64,000 nt of DNA from Phoenix dactylifera. Lineage: Eukaryota > Streptophyta > Magnoliopsida > Arecales > Arecaceae. Position 1 is the stretch's first letter, and every line of letters starts with the position of its first letter. The notes below the pieces were generated by a model. The model was not told where the DNA came from and ran no database searches. It saw nothing but the letters and a program-made list of their open reading frames with translations. The translations under genes and the position numbers were made by a program. The DNA lies in assembly GCF_009389715.1 (NCBI RefSeq), contig NC_052399.1, positions 15,565,646 through 15,629,645 on the forward strand, in the 5' to 3' direction. This document shows positions 23,764 to 36,010 of the stretch, piece by piece.

Positions 23764-25617
23764 GCACTGTTGTGGTTTAAATTTGGCCTGAGGGTGACCA
23801 CGCCGGAGGAAGCTGAGAAGATGCTGGCCAGGACGGAGAAAGAGGGTCACCTCTTGCGCTCCAGGGTACCTGCACAAAGTCTTGGCTGGGGATTTCGGCG
23901 AAGGTCCTCCTATGGCTAAGTTAGTCGGACATTTTTGAGAGGTTTCTGAGTGCCTTTGATAGCCTCTTATGATTTAAAAATGGCCTATCATACAAGTTTC
24001 TTTTCTCCATCAAGAAGAACTTCCCCGCTAACTTCGCAGAGATGCTGGCCCGAGCTCGAAAGTATGCCAAGGCTGAGAAAGCCATGGCCTCACAGTGGGA
24101 GGCGGCCGAACGGCCTTCCAAGATGCGGAAGAAGTGCCACGAGGAGCGCGGCCGACCAAGGAACAGATCCCCCGACGCAAGAAAAATCCTCTTCAACCCA
24201 AGAGCCCGGTTAGCCTAAGGTCTTTCCTCCAGAAGTTCGAAAAATATACTCCCCTCACATCCACCCGAGTAGATTTTCTCATGAAGATCGAGGGTCAGGG
24301 CTACCTCCGTCCCCCACCAAGGATGCAGCCGTCAGAGTCGTGGAAACGCTTGAAGAATTATTGTCGTTTTCACAGAGATTATGGCCATGATACGGAGGAT
24401 TGCTACCAGCTCCGTGATGAGATCGAGGCACTCATCCACTGAGGACGGTTGGGTCGGTTTGTCCGTGATCAAGCCGACGAGAGGGAGCCCAAGGAACAGA
24501 ACCCAGAGCTGCGCGAGAAGTAGAACGACAACTGACCCATCGTGGGCATCATTAACACCATTAAAGGGGGCGAGTAGAGGCACCTGAAGCGTCGAGCCAG
24601 TGAGGAGGAAGAATCTTTAAAAGACTACATCAATTGTTTCGTCTCGGCTATATGGGAGGTTCGCGATCTCGACCAGTCCATTGCCATTTAAATTTGGCGC
24701 TAGAGGAAGGGTCATGTGTCATGATCATGAGGTTGAAGAGTCGAGGAGCTTCTAACGCATCGAAGCGCCGGGCACCAACTCCCGTCAACTCGCTCTAAAG
24801 CCCACCCCCTGCGGCACCGACGGATCAAATTCCCCAGGTCCTTTCAGAGCAATTCAATCTGCTCGTCCAGCAAGTCCAGACACTCACCGCGGCCATTCAA
24901 GGCATGTAGCAGGCGGGAGCCCAACCTGCACCCCCTCCTTGCGGGCGCGAATCCATAGGACGACGCTTGCGATGTCATTCCACTGCCAAGCAGCGCATGA
25001 TGGCCGATGAAAGGGAATGTTGCCACTACCGAAGCTCCCACCGAGCTCGATCCTTAAGCCCAAAGGGCTTGTCGCGCAGCCATCGCCATGAGAGCCTGTG
25101 ATGAAGTCTGAAACCCCAAGCTCGGGAACAACCATCGGAGGCAGGGTCCATCCCATGCCGAGTGGCAACAAAAGGCTCACCCATCGCCGAGCTCGACAAG
25201 AAAGTCGAGGAGTTGGAGCTGTAGATCCAGGCGCTCCGCGACCAAGGCCCGAAGCGTGACGTCGAGCTCGAATTTACAATTGAGTTCCCATTCCCTTGAT
25301 GGATTGTTGACGAGCCGATCCCCTCGAGGTTCAAGTTGCCGCAAATCGAGTCGTATGATGGCTCATCCGACCCCCTGGATCATTTGGAAAGCTATCACAA
25401 GCCATTTTTAAGCCATAAGAGTCTATCAAAGGCACTCAGAAACCTCTCAAAAAAGCCCAGATAATTTAGCTATTGGAGGGCTTTTGTCGGAATCCCCGGC
25501 CAAGGCTTTGTGCAAGTACCCCGGAGTGCTGGAGGTGGCCGTCTTTCTTCGTCCCGGCCAGCATCTTCTCGGCTTCCTCCGGCGTGGTCATCCTTAGGCC
25601 AAATTTCAACGACAACA
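23764..25617. mobile_element. Inverted-repeat-bounded block of rearranged Ty3/gypsy gag fossil
   Basis: Two arms of about 220 bases, 23764-23990 and 25398-25617, are inverted copies of each other at roughly 80 percent identity by eye. Each encodes a stretch like KFGLRxTTPEEAEKMLA followed by GHL, whose origin I do not recognise. Between them lie gag pieces related to the gag at 1140-2675, including the CRFHRDYGHDTEDC zinc-knuckle-like motif, but in a rearranged order and with several breaks. It is a fossil. It could be a Mutator-like or foldback element that captured gag sequence, or a nested and inverted rearrangement. Confidence 0.65.
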
Positions 25618-25699
25618 GGCACCATGGTCTTTCAATCGCCCGATGCATTCTGCACTTCTTCAACAATTTTAGTGGATTGTAATACCAATTTGAGATAAG

Positions 25700-27777
25700 T
25701 TTTACGTACACAAGAAAAAAACTTGAATGTTTTCATCTCCAATAAAAAGGAACTAGATTTTGCAGCATTGAATAAAGCTAAATCTTTTTAATTAACATGA
25801 AGAAGTTTTAAACGCATATATTATTGTTAAATTGAGAGGATCCCAGATGTGGAATGAAGGGTTCTAAAGTATGGTATGAAGGAATCTTAATAAATAGGAT
25901 CTCCAGTTCTGGAGGATGTGGCCTCGAGAACTAATAGTAAAGAAGAATCTGTCAAGCCAACTGTAGGTTGATGTGATAAAACTTATTCTCTAGGTTTAGA
26001 GATGTGCTCGTGTGTTCATTGAGCATGCTAACGGTGCATGTCTGTGCATTTGATTGTGCTTGTGTGTGCATTTGCATGCCATTTCTAAGTGTTGCAAGCT
26101 CAATCAGGACCAAAGATCTAATTATATTGAAGATTTGTCAAAAAACTTCCATAATCTATCAGGAGAGTCCCTATCTCTCTTAGAAAGTCTTTAAAATTAA
26201 TTAAGTGATGCAAAATATGTATCTGCAGTTCTCGCCTAATTAAGGAAAATCTGTGCGTTCATCTTTCCATGAGTCGATCCTATTTAATCAAAGAGTAATG
26301 AAAAGGAGGTGATGACCACGAAAGGCCATGTCAAGATCTCCGAGTCACAGTGACCACCCACAGAAAGAAGATTTCTAGAATGAATTACTTTCTTGTTATA
26401 GGCTAATTTGCCTATGGCATTCTTTGTCTTTATGTTTCTTAACATGGAATGCTAATAAAATATGCATTGATGATCCTTTTTTTTCTTGAGTGAGAGAGAG
26501 AGAGAGACCACCCATACTCTAATTACCTAGGTTATCTAAGGTTTCATCCATAACTTCTAATTGCTAAGGAAAGGGGTAAGCCCACTGAAACAAGTCCTTG
26601 TTCACGTAAACTCAAGATTTGACCCCCTTATAAAATTTATCTCAGAGACGAAACAATTTGACAAATTATTGGTAAATAAATTTAAGATGAACTTGAATAA
26701 ATAGGTAATTGTATACCCCTTCAATATTTATTCTAGAGGTTGATGCGGCGTAGACCATCTCTATAGCAAGGTTAATAAGCAGGAGATTGTTGTGGAAGGG
26801 ACAACATCAATAGCAAAGTTAATTTACTTACAGAATGCTCTTCCACCTTCTAACAATACCAAAAGCACTAGCTCTGCTGAAACATCCCATCGCAATAGCG
26901 TAAAGAACGTGCCAAGCGACCAAATCAGATTTGACTGCATGTGAGTGGGAATACACTATGACAGCCAAGACAGACGCATTGCTTTCTACCAGCTGACATT
27001 CTATTTGCTCGCCATACAACTTTCACCTTTTTCCTTCTTAGAATGGCACAAATTCCAATTGCCATGACTTTTTTGAAACTTCCAGCAAATTTTGTCATAC
27101 ATGAGGCCTGAGAATCCTTCACATTCCTAGCTCGGATTTATAATGGTAATTATTAGCTCGTTTCCATGGGAAACAACGAATGAGGGTCGCACATGATTAC
27201 TGTATTTTCCCAAGTCTTATCTATCACTTCGCTGTCTTTTGGCTCAAATAACAAAACTATCAAGTTTAAAACCAAAATTTATGATTTCACGATCACGTTC
27301 TATTTCATGTGGAAGACGCTTGTCCCGCAAAATATCAGCGAGATATGGGACAAAATATAGCTACAGTACACCACCTGTGTGACAGTGATCATATCCCCGG
27401 TGGCAGGACACGTGCATATATAAAAAAGATCGCCCCGTTTCAGAGCTCCACCTTCTTAATAACTACAAACTAACAAATCAAGATAACCCATCAAAGAGAA
27501 CATTACCTCAATCCTTTCCACCTTCTTCCTAATTGCAAGCATAGAGCACAAATAACCCATCAAACTAAACATTGCATTGTTAAAGAAAAAAAAAAAAAAC
27601 TGCAGATACTGGAATTAATTGCGTGCGCTCGCCCATCTGGCGCAGAGTAGATACATATATATCTCTCTTATACAGTGGGAGATGTGGCAGAAGCACACCC
27701 AATCGTTTCCTAACTATCGTTCCATAAATTACACCTAAATCACATTGTATAGAAAGACTGGAAGACTAAAACAGGAT
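25700..27777. other. Intergenic; no gene seen
   Basis: AT-rich spacer; short frames without recognisable content. A short GA repeat lies near 26492-26508. The end of the interval is the likely 3' UTR of the glutaredoxin gene. Confidence 0.45.
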
Positions 27778-28266
27778 TCAGAGCCATAACGCGCCGGCTT
27801 GCTTTAAGATCGGGACGAGCTCGCCGGAGATGTGGACGGCCATGAGCCGGTCCAGCCCCCCCACCAGCCTTCCCCCGATGAACACTGCCGGCAGCACCAT
27901 CCCCTGCCGCCGGAGGTGGCCCACAACGTCCCCGCCGCTGCCGGCGGCGCCGGAGGCAGCCATGCTCGGGGGCAGCTCGGCGATGAGCGCCGCCTCGTCG
28001 GCGTCCTCCCCGACCTCGCACACCGTCGGGTTCACCCCCTGCCCCAGCAGCAACCTCCTCACCACGTGCACCATGCAGCAACCCCGCCGCCCCACAACCA
28101 CCACCGGGTTCTCCTCCACCACCCTCCGTATCTCGCCGCCGCTGGTCGCGCACCGCGCCGCCACCACCACCTGCTCGACCGCCGTCCGCCCCCCGATGAC
28201 CGCTCCCCCGCCGTTTCTCCGCGGAGCCCACGCCCTCCCGTTGCTGTACGGGATCGCCTGTTGCAT
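27778..28266 (-). CDS. GRXC9: CC-type glutaredoxin, GRXC9/ROXY19 (GRX480) clade
   Basis: Single-exon, 162 residues, very GC-rich. Plant-specific CC-type glutaredoxins act in nucleus and cytosol on TGA bZIP factors; the GRXC9/ROXY19 member links salicylate and jasmonate signalling. Seen: the block VVEENPVVVVGRRGCC then VHVVRRLLLGQGVNP matches the clade closely; the active-site region is G-C63-C64-M-V where Arabidopsis GRXC9 has CCMC; LPAVFIGGRLVGGLDRLMA (125-143) holds the cis-proline and glutathione-binding loop; the protein ends ALWL (159-162), the motif needed for TGA interaction. An Ala/Gly-rich insertion lies near 103-112. The start gives MQQAIPY, usual for the group. The next promoter entry fits TGA control. 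Confidence 0.93.
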   Translation of the reverse strand: MQQAIPYSNGRAWAPRRNGGGAVIGGRTAVEQVVVAARCATSGGEIRRVVEENPVVVVGRRGCCMVHVVRRLLLGQGVNPTVCEVGEDADEAALIAELPPSMAASGAAGSGGDVVGHLRRQGMVLPAVFIGGRLVGGLDRLMAVHISGELVPILKQAGALWL

Positions 28267-28299
28267 CTTCTTTACGTGCCTTTTTCGCTATGTACTCGG

Positions 28300-28304
28300 A
28301 TTTC

Positions 28305-28336
<32 letters not shown>

Positions 28337-28352
28337 CGAGAGCGAGAGAAAG
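28300..28352. repeat. GA microsatellite in the glutaredoxin leader
   Basis: Runs of GAGAGAGA with a few interruptions lie between the predicted TATA box and the ATG, i.e. CT-rich in the sense of the gene. CT-rich leaders are common in plant genes. Confidence 0.8.
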
Positions 28353-28402
28353 AATGGGGAAGGGAAGCAGCAAGGGGGACGGAGACCAGGGGTAGGAACA
28401 AA

Positions 28403-28450
28403 ATTATATAGCCCGGAGGGTGACGTCGCACGATGCGTCGCCTCACGTCA
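28403..28450 (-). promoter_or_regulatory. TATA box and as-1-like TGACG pair of the glutaredoxin gene
   Basis: On the minus strand TATATAAT occupies 28410-28403, about 137 bases before the ATG. Directly upstream, 28450-28421, lies a 30-base segment opening with TGACGTGAGG and closing with CGACGTCA, so a TGACG motif sits at one end and its complement CGTCA (the two overlapping as ACGTCA) at the other. A third TGACG lies at 28521-28517 and a G-box CACGTG at 28640-28645. TGA factors bind TGACG pairs, and known GRXC9 promoters use as-1-like elements. Confidence 0.7.
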
Positions 28451-28650
28451 GTGGCAGTTACGCATCGCTCCCAGCCAGCAACGCGTCGCGCTGCGCCGGT
28501 GGATGATGTCCAATGGCGTCATGCTTCGAATTGGGTGGACCTGCTGATTCGAATCCGGCCGCTTTGGCTACGCCGACTGGCGACAACTACCTCTCCATGA
28601 TGCAACCTCGCCCCACCCCTCCCGTGGGCCGTGCGCGTCCACGTGACCGC

Positions 28651-31630
28651 TCAGGATATCATTGTTATCCCGTAGGAACACCTACTATCGTGACAGGCAG
28701 TCGCGAGCCAAGTCATGCTTTTTGAAGCTCTAACCGTACACGAGAAACGTGCATCACGACCATCTCTATTTGCAGCATTATTCTTCTGGAATCGAGTGAT
28801 TAGCTTTAAAAAACGTTCTATTTTTAATTGAAGGCGAAGAATACTAGTCAACTATCGAGCCCCTTTTGGCCGGCCAACGCATGGCCTCCCTTCTGCAAAC
28901 GCGAGCCACCGGAGAGGATTGATGTCATGATGCCGTCGGCACGCTCGTCTTCAGGCTCCCCACGGGCGTCGTCAGCGTTCATATTTTAAATTCGTTTTTG
29001 CTGGCCCGGAGTCGCTGAGGGCCAGGTCGGCCGTCTCGGTCCGTGGCACGCGTTCGGTACACGCTAACGTGATGTCACGCATCCCATTCAGTGTACCGCA
29101 GGAAATGCACGTTGGCCCCATGACGAGTTACACGGTTTTCGGAACAAAATCGGGTGGAGCTCACGTTTTTTCCATTTCCCCTATGAAAAACCGCGGTCGA
29201 ATCGGTCACTTATAAATTGTAAGAAGTTCAAAAATTCTTCTTTCTTTCTTTCTTCCTCTCTCTTCTTCTTTCAGTAAGAATCAATTTTTTAAAATTTTGG
29301 CAGTAAAGAAACTCGTTCTTGGTGAAATTGAGAAAGTTTCCTCATATTACGTTACTCAAAAAGGGAAATGATCTTGGCGAAAAAAAAAAAGAAAGCAAAC
29401 TGACAAATAGAGTTCCATACATATGTGGATGAACGTTTTCTTTTATTTAAAAGTATGAAAAAAATAAATTTTACTTAAGGGGCCTTTCGCTAAATGGTTG
29501 CTATATTAGCGACTATATTTATTATTATGAGGAAAATGCCAATGAGTGAATAACAATTGGTAAAATTTTCAAATTTTATTGTTAAGGAAACAAGGAAGAA
29601 GCATCTTTCTACTCCATCAAAGAAGGCTAGTAGATATATTTTCCATCCGGCCATTAATTTATCAACCACATAAAGGATCCAAGTCTAGTTTGTTCCGAGT
29701 GCTCGTTTTCTGAAAAAATGAACGAAAAATTTTACAACATCTACATGCTTGTGATGTTAGTACCATGTATATTTTACGAATATAGCCTACGAATCTTACG
29801 CATGACATTGGGTGCTCCTTGATAAGTCTAGACATTCATGGCATCCTCATATATGAGCTCTACCTTGAAAAGTATATAGTATGAGGAAATCATGGATCAT
29901 GAGCAACCACACAACCATCATTGGCTTGAGCATTAACAAAATACCAAAGGTCGTTAAGCAACCTTCGAGGCTATTGGTGAATTAGCAGCCCTAGCTACCA
30001 TGCAATATTGCTCTTACCACATGGTTAAAAATAGCCATAGTTCAGTTAACTTGGAAAGCCTTATTTTCGAGATGTGGCAAAATTGGTTGGCTTAGGATAC
30101 AAGAGCAACATTCTATTAGATTAAAAAGTTTCTATTGATTAAAACTCTATATCTATTGATTAAAAATTCTCTCTCTCATCCCGATTTTAATTTTGGACAT
30201 GTACCCAATCGGTTGATTGTTCCGATTGGATGGATAGGCCCCATGGAAAAGATTTTAGATCCAATAGGTTATTATGGTTGGGTTAGGGTCAAATATGATC
30301 CGGACTAGTTGAAATATTTAGGTTCAGATTAGGACCGCATAAGATTAGGTCGGATCAAACATTTATTTCTTACTTTATTGCTAAAAATATAATAACTATT
30401 AGTTATTGGAATAATTGATATAGAAGGAAAAAGACAACTTAGACATGAATATCTAGTAAAAACATTTAAAACTTTTAAAAATCTATTTTTAAAAGGTACA
30501 AGTTTACAAATTATAATTAAAAAATAAATATTAGTTCCTTAATCCATGAAAACAAATAATGAAGATGGAATTGTTGGGATGAGTTAAGAGGGATTAGTTT
30601 AAATAATATTTCTTCAAACATTGAAAAAGACATTTACAGTGAAGGAAAATGGGTTTATATAAATCAAGTTTTGGGTTAGACCGGATCAAATCCAGGTTGG
30701 ACCGGACTATTTTTTGTTGATCCATATTGGATTCAGATATAATACCGATCGGTTCGGTTAGAAAATTTCAAATCTTGACCTCATTTGGTCTCTGAATTGA
30801 TTTTTTTTTTTTTTTTCACTTCGATCTGATCCATGGATCTCAGATTAATTGGATCAAGTCATTGGTTGACAGCCGTATAAAAAGTGGACGCGTTCATTCG
30901 ACACCTTTGAGCACCAGGAGCAAAACCTTGACTTTTGCCACGTCCTTGGGAATTTTGCACGACGTGGAACCCTAACCAGCTCGTCTAAACATCCATTAAT
31001 AAATACGCAGCAGCAAAACAGACCAGTCCAAAAAGCCGGCTCAAAAATGGATTCAAATAGCCAGGTTGTGATACGTCACGCTCGGAGCCAGGTTACGAAA
31101 GCAGACAATTAAATTGATGTAGCTATAAATTATTCTGAGAGGAAGCAGACAATTAGCAGAAGCCATTAAAATGGAACCAGATAAGATTAGAGCATTTGGA
31201 CGCCCTGCGCATTTGCATCCAAGAACCACAAATTTGTATAGAATATGTGTGCGGCTAAGGAGACAAACATCTTTTTCAATAGTCTACTAGTTTAAGCTAG
31301 ATATTTGTTATTGCCAAACTGGACCAAGGTATCATGTGAACCAATGACCTCGCAATGAGGCTAAAATCAAGAGCCATCCCGTCCTGACAATTAATGTATT
31401 TCCGTTCTGTTCCGGGAACAAGAAAGGGAAGGAATTAAAAAAATATATATCTCAGCTTTGCAATGGATGCCATCCAACTCAAACTAATGCCTATTGGTGA
31501 AGTCATCGTTTTAATTAATCTCCAAAACTATATGGTTAATTATAAAAAATTCCTTCCCTTTCCTGTTGCCAGCCCCATTCCATAAACGTGTGGGGGTGAA
31601 GACAAAGCTTGTCTTTTTTTTGTTTTTTTT
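28651..31630. other. Intergenic; no gene seen, one possible degenerate element at about 30.2-30.9 kb
   Basis: After the glutaredoxin upstream region the sequence is AT-rich. About 30180-30860 is full of GATCCGGACC/GGTTCGGTT/GGATCAGATC-like words of the kind seen near the ends of plant hAT-type non-autonomous elements, but I could not fix ends or a target duplication. Confidence 0.35.
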
Positions 31631-31632
31631 GA

Positions 31633-31667
<35 letters not shown>
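31631..31667. repeat. AT microsatellite
   Basis: About 17 AT/TA units directly before the TRIM remnant. Confidence 0.9.
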
Positions 31668-31668
<1 letters not shown>

Positions 31669-31930
31669 ACCTTATCCAGAATAGGTAGATGAAAGATATT
31701 TTTTGGAGCCTGTGATTAGTTTTTATGAACCCATGCTGCAGTGTTCTTTAGTCCATGTAGGCTATGAGTCGAGTTCGCTCTGATACTATTTGTCAGAGCC
31801 TAATATCTCATCCAAATAGTTAGTTGAAAGGTATTTGTTTGAGTTCCTTAGTTCTGTATGACTACTCAAAATCTTCTCGACTAATAACCGATGTGGAACT
31901 AAACATACGCTCGCACCCATCCTCGTTAGT
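31668..31930 (-). mobile_element. TRIM remnant, same family as 6742-7179
   Basis: The right terminal-repeat-like part (about 31792-31930) contains CTAATAACCGATGTGGAACTAAACATACGC-type sequence shared with the other TRIMs, preceded by GCTCTGATACTATT (primer-site complement). The left repeat survives only in part (about 31668-31710). An incomplete, old fossil. Confidence 0.6.
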
Positions 31931-34900
31931 CATTCACGTTAATCATTGGTCTTTTGAGCATGTGGCGTGTAATGGATAAGGCTCGGATCCGAACTTATCC
32001 AAGTTTTTGCCCATAGCAATCTTGTATAAAAATAATGGCATAATATAATATATAAAAGTAGCCACCACGTTAGGGGCCGGCGATGGGGACACGCCCAGGT
32101 GGGGGGACCCATGGCTATAGGCAAAATGCGGAAGAGTTTTGATCTCAAGCTTAGCGGGCCAGCGAGGTGCAACCTTACAATTGGGGTCTCAAGCTGAACT
32201 TGGGAGATACGGATGTCTGTCTTCATCTAATAATCCCCATGATTACCTGAGCTCCGTTCAATGTATATAGCTTATTGTTCAATAAACCATATGGAGCTGA
32301 TACTATCACGACTAATGTTGAAAGGCCAATACCAACTCAATTCTGATCAGTGGGTTATTCCTGTTTTCTAAGAGCTCTCAAGTGGAGGGGTTGACATTGC
32401 TCCATCCACAGTGGATGGACAAAATCTCTATGGAAAATGTTGCACATTGCATGCAGGTTTGAAATGTGTGACGATGCTGTAAACTTATTCGAGTTTTGTG
32501 TATATGTTTGAAAATTATGCACCTACAAGATAACACCTCGTAGAACTTGTGATGTCCAATTTCTGATCGCTTGATGCATATTCTGCAACTTGTGCAAAAA
32601 AAAAAGAAGAAGAAATAACACTTGCATTTCCTAATGAGACGTTAGTATAAGAGTAGTTGAGTTAATGGGATTCCTGTGCCATCAGAGGCGAATCGAAAAC
32701 AAATAACAGCACAAAAAGCTTTAAAAGGCACAAGCGGCCCAAAGAGAAGATGCAAGCATGATGGATAGAAGACGAATTAATTAATAAGTTCTAAATCAGC
32801 CACTTATCCATAATTTTTCCTCTTCCTGTTTTATGTTGTTTGAGCTCTTCAGTTCAATTGGATGTGTTTGTTATCATGAGCAGTTTGCAACGAATCAACC
32901 AATGACCAATGGTGCCCATGCAGTTGTCTTTGGAGATAAAGAAGGGGTAAAAATGGTCATTTTCTCTTGCTGTTGATGATACCTGAACTTTTTATGAAAA
33001 TGTGGGAACCGTCAGTATCGTATGGCATTTTAAGATGTTCCATCTATTTGTGAAAAAATGAATGAAATATATAGATATAAGAATTTTCCCTTGAATATGA
33101 ACAAGAAATTCTCTTTTTAAGTGAAACGCTATAGAATGTTCGATTGCAAAATTTCCCTTCTTTCGTTTCTAATAAAAATAATTAATGTACCAACTTCAAA
33201 CAACAGTTCAATAACATTGTTGCATTCTCTAATAATGTACTCGAACTACCTTACATTGTATGGTAATTTGTTCTCTCAAAAAAGCTTCACAATAGATCAT
33301 TAAGAAGTCCAAAAAAAAAGTCTAACAATTTAATTATTCAATCAACATGTTGCCTATAAGATGAAAAAAATTGGATAGCCGCTGTCATTGGAACAATGCT
33401 AAACAATCGCTTACAAGAGCATATAGTTGTGTATTTTCTCAAAAAGGAGCATGAAGCTATGTAATGAATATTCAACAAGCAATTGTATTAAGCACAGGAG
33501 AATCCAAGTGCAGCGAGTTTAATTAAAGATCAATAGATAGGCTTCTATGATGTGAAGGGAGAAAAGGATTTGGACATTCACAAAAAATCAAGCTATCTCC
33601 AAGTGGCCGGCCGTCCCCAATGACTTGAAACGATTTGCTTTTTCCTGTTTTATTTACTTTGAGAGCATCATTTATAATTCATAGACAGCAAACTTTAAGC
33701 CCAACAATTCATAGATAGCAAACTTTGTTTTGCATGAAAACATCGAGAAGTGCTTCACATCAATCAGCGGTGGATGATGGCGAAGCTAGTTTACATTGAT
33801 TATATGACTTTGTAGCTCCTTCCACATTAATTGTACATTAGATGCTCCAAATCTATCTTGTAGCCACTACAAAAACTGGACAATGTTACTAGGCCCAAAG
33901 TAGGATGAGTGAGCCCAGCAAATGAAATTTTTAAGATACCATGTTAACAATCACCACTTGTCCCAAAAGCTTAAACAAATAGAATGAGATAGATTTATTT
34001 TTATATTTTATATTTTTTTATATTGAGTAATAGATCAAAAATATACTTGAAAAACAAGAAAAATATCTCATATTAGGAAGGTGAATAAGGACATGGAGTG
34101 GATGCGTCATTGATGATGGATGCGAGCTAATGACTCATTATCAACAAGCATCAGGACCCACCACGAGGAACTAAGAGGCTGTGCCCGCCCCGCCCAAAAG
34201 GATAATTGTATGAAATGGAAGAGAGCATGTGCATGGGGCTCCCATTCATGAATGGGAGGTGGGCAGGGCCGAGCCGCAGTGGTTGCGGTGTCTTTGTCCA
34301 TCTACTCTTTTCTTGTGAACCCCGCGCCCCAACCTCCTTTTCCTGTCGCATCGGTTGCTTAGGTGGACCTCTCGTGAGGGGTCGCTGCATTAATTTGCAG
34401 TAAGATCATGCAGGAGTCTTGCAATGGATGGATGCATTGGGCTGATAGAGCTTGTAAAAGATAGATGGCTATGCACACTTGGCAGGGAGACTCTTGAGAA
34501 TCTATGTGTCCTCGTCCATTTTCTATCTATCTATCTATCTACATATATATTCCTATCGATCTGATTTAGGTGTATAAACTAGCCAGTCAAAAACACATAA
34601 TTATCCTTAAAATAATCACATAATTGATGCATGGGTTGTAAGATTCCAGCTCTCCTAAGCTCCATTTGGTCACATTCTCGAATTATTAATTATATTACGC
34701 GATTGAATTATTTGATGCCAGTGCTGATGACAGCAATTCCCCACCAGCTAGCTTCACCAATTGGAATCCTTCCATCTGCATCAAACCGTTGTCAAGCCGT
34801 CGTCATTCCGCAATCCCTCCGACAGTCCATCTTGTGTCACTTTCTGTACTTTGCGAGTAAAAAAAATGAAGGCTCTAACAATAGAATCGGTATGTCCCAA

Positions 34901-35159
34901 AAGAATAGCAGCATAGATTTTGCGAGAATATATCCATTTCACTGAAGGAATCCAGCAAAGGAGAAAGTATTAAATATCAATCAATTGCTTAAGAAACAAA
35001 GAGAATGGAAAAAAGATTAAAAGAACATGAAAGAGAGAACAATAACAGCAAAAAAAAAAAAAAAAACAACAAAGAAAAAGATGAATGCAGGCAAGCCCAA
35101 TGGCAAACACCAGACAAGCAGATGAAGGACCTAGCTATAACATTGTCATGCAGTGCATT
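31931..35159. other. Intergenic; no gene seen
   Basis: AT-rich spacer; frames on either strand are short and without recognisable domains. A short perfect palindrome CCCATTCATGAATGGG lies near 34241-34256. The final part is the likely 3' UTR of the FLA gene. Confidence 0.45.
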
Positions 35160-35921
35160 CTAGAGAAGACTCGCAATGCTCATCAACCCAACCCCCATAA
35201 CAAAACCCCAGCCCACACTCCCCTTCAAACTAGCCGCTGACGGGGTGGTCTCTGCCTCCGACGTAGGCCCCGAGGCCGCAGCTGGAGCCTTCTTGTGCTT
35301 CTTCGGGACTGGAGCCGGCGCCGGCGCTGGAGGCTTAGGCCCAAAGAGATCATAAGGCAGCAGGACCTTGTCGATCGAGTAGACCGCCAGAGGGAATTCG
35401 GAGTAGAGGGCGTTGCTGATCGGCGTCTCGTCTACGCCGGTCGACACGTTCGCCTGGTTGCTGCTGGTCGTCACATTGACCGTGTAGACTGCTCCATTGC
35501 TGCCGGAGGCCTGGGTGCGCACCGGGTTGCTCGCGGTTTGGAAGGTCGTCAGGCTGTAGTACCTCGGCAGGACATGGTACAAGACTAAAGAGACCTGTTC
35601 TTGGGGGTTGAGGCTGTTGAGGGCGCCGGACTTGAGGCTGCTGAAGGCGTTGTCGGTGGGGGCGAAGATGGTGAGGCCGTCGTAGGAGTTGTTGAGCTGG
35701 CTTTGTACCTGCTCCCCTACTTGGGTAACCTTGAGGAGGCGCAGGAGGGTGGTGTACTGCCCGCTCTTCTCGAGGATGGCGGTGAGGCTGAGAGGGCCGG
35801 CGGTCGGCCCGGGGGCGACCGGGGCCTTGGCCTGGGCTAGGACGTGGGGGGCGGTGATGAGGAGGAATATTGCGGTGAGGCCGATGAACATGGATGGGAG
35901 GGGGACCAGGGAGGAGGCCAT
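35160..35921 (-). CDS. Fasciclin-like arabinogalactan protein (single FAS1 domain, group A, FLA11/12-like)
   Basis: Cell-surface proteoglycan expected at the plasma membrane and wall; group A members are associated with secondary-wall and stem or fibre mechanics. Single exon, 253 residues. Seen: signal peptide to about residue 29 (LLITAPHVLAQ), an N-terminal AP glycomodule APVAPGPTAGP, one fasciclin domain (about 45-195) with the H1-type motif LTIFAPTDNAFSSL, the central LYHVLPRYYS and the H2-type motif AVYSIDKVLLP, a proline-rich arabinogalactan segment PPAPAPAPVP, and a hydrophobic C-tail (VGWGFVMGVGLMSIASLL) typical of a GPI-anchor signal. NxS/T sites NNS, NVT and NVS are present. The frame appears intact. 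Which FLA orthologue is not certain. Confidence 0.95.
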   Translation of the reverse strand: MASSLVPLPSMFIGLTAIFLLITAPHVLAQAKAPVAPGPTAGPLSLTAILEKSGQYTTLLRLLKVTQVGEQVQSQLNNSYDGLTIFAPTDNAFSSLKSGALNSLNPQEQVSLVLYHVLPRYYSLTTFQTASNPVRTQASGSNGAVYTVNVTTSSNQANVSTGVDETPISNALYSEFPLAVYSIDKVLLPYDLFGPKPPAPAPAPVPKKHKKAPAAASGPTSEAETTPSAASLKGSVGWGFVMGVGLMSIASLL

Positions 35922-36002
35922 TGAGGTGGTGCTGGCGGTGGGAGCTAGGGGAGGGAGCGGACCGGCCCCTGGAGTTGAAGGGAGAGAGAGGGCCTTTCGG
36001 GA

Positions 36003-36010
36003 CTTTTATA
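36003..36010 (-). promoter_or_regulatory. TATA box of the fasciclin-like gene
   Basis: TATAAAAG on the minus strand, 82 bases upstream of the ATG at 35921, with no other ATG in between on that strand that would precede the chosen start. Confidence 0.65.

Noticed and set aside
27830-28411. Two long plus-strand open frames over the glutaredoxin gene
   Set aside because: They are antisense shadows of a GC-rich gene; low-complexity His/Pro/Arg translations without domains.
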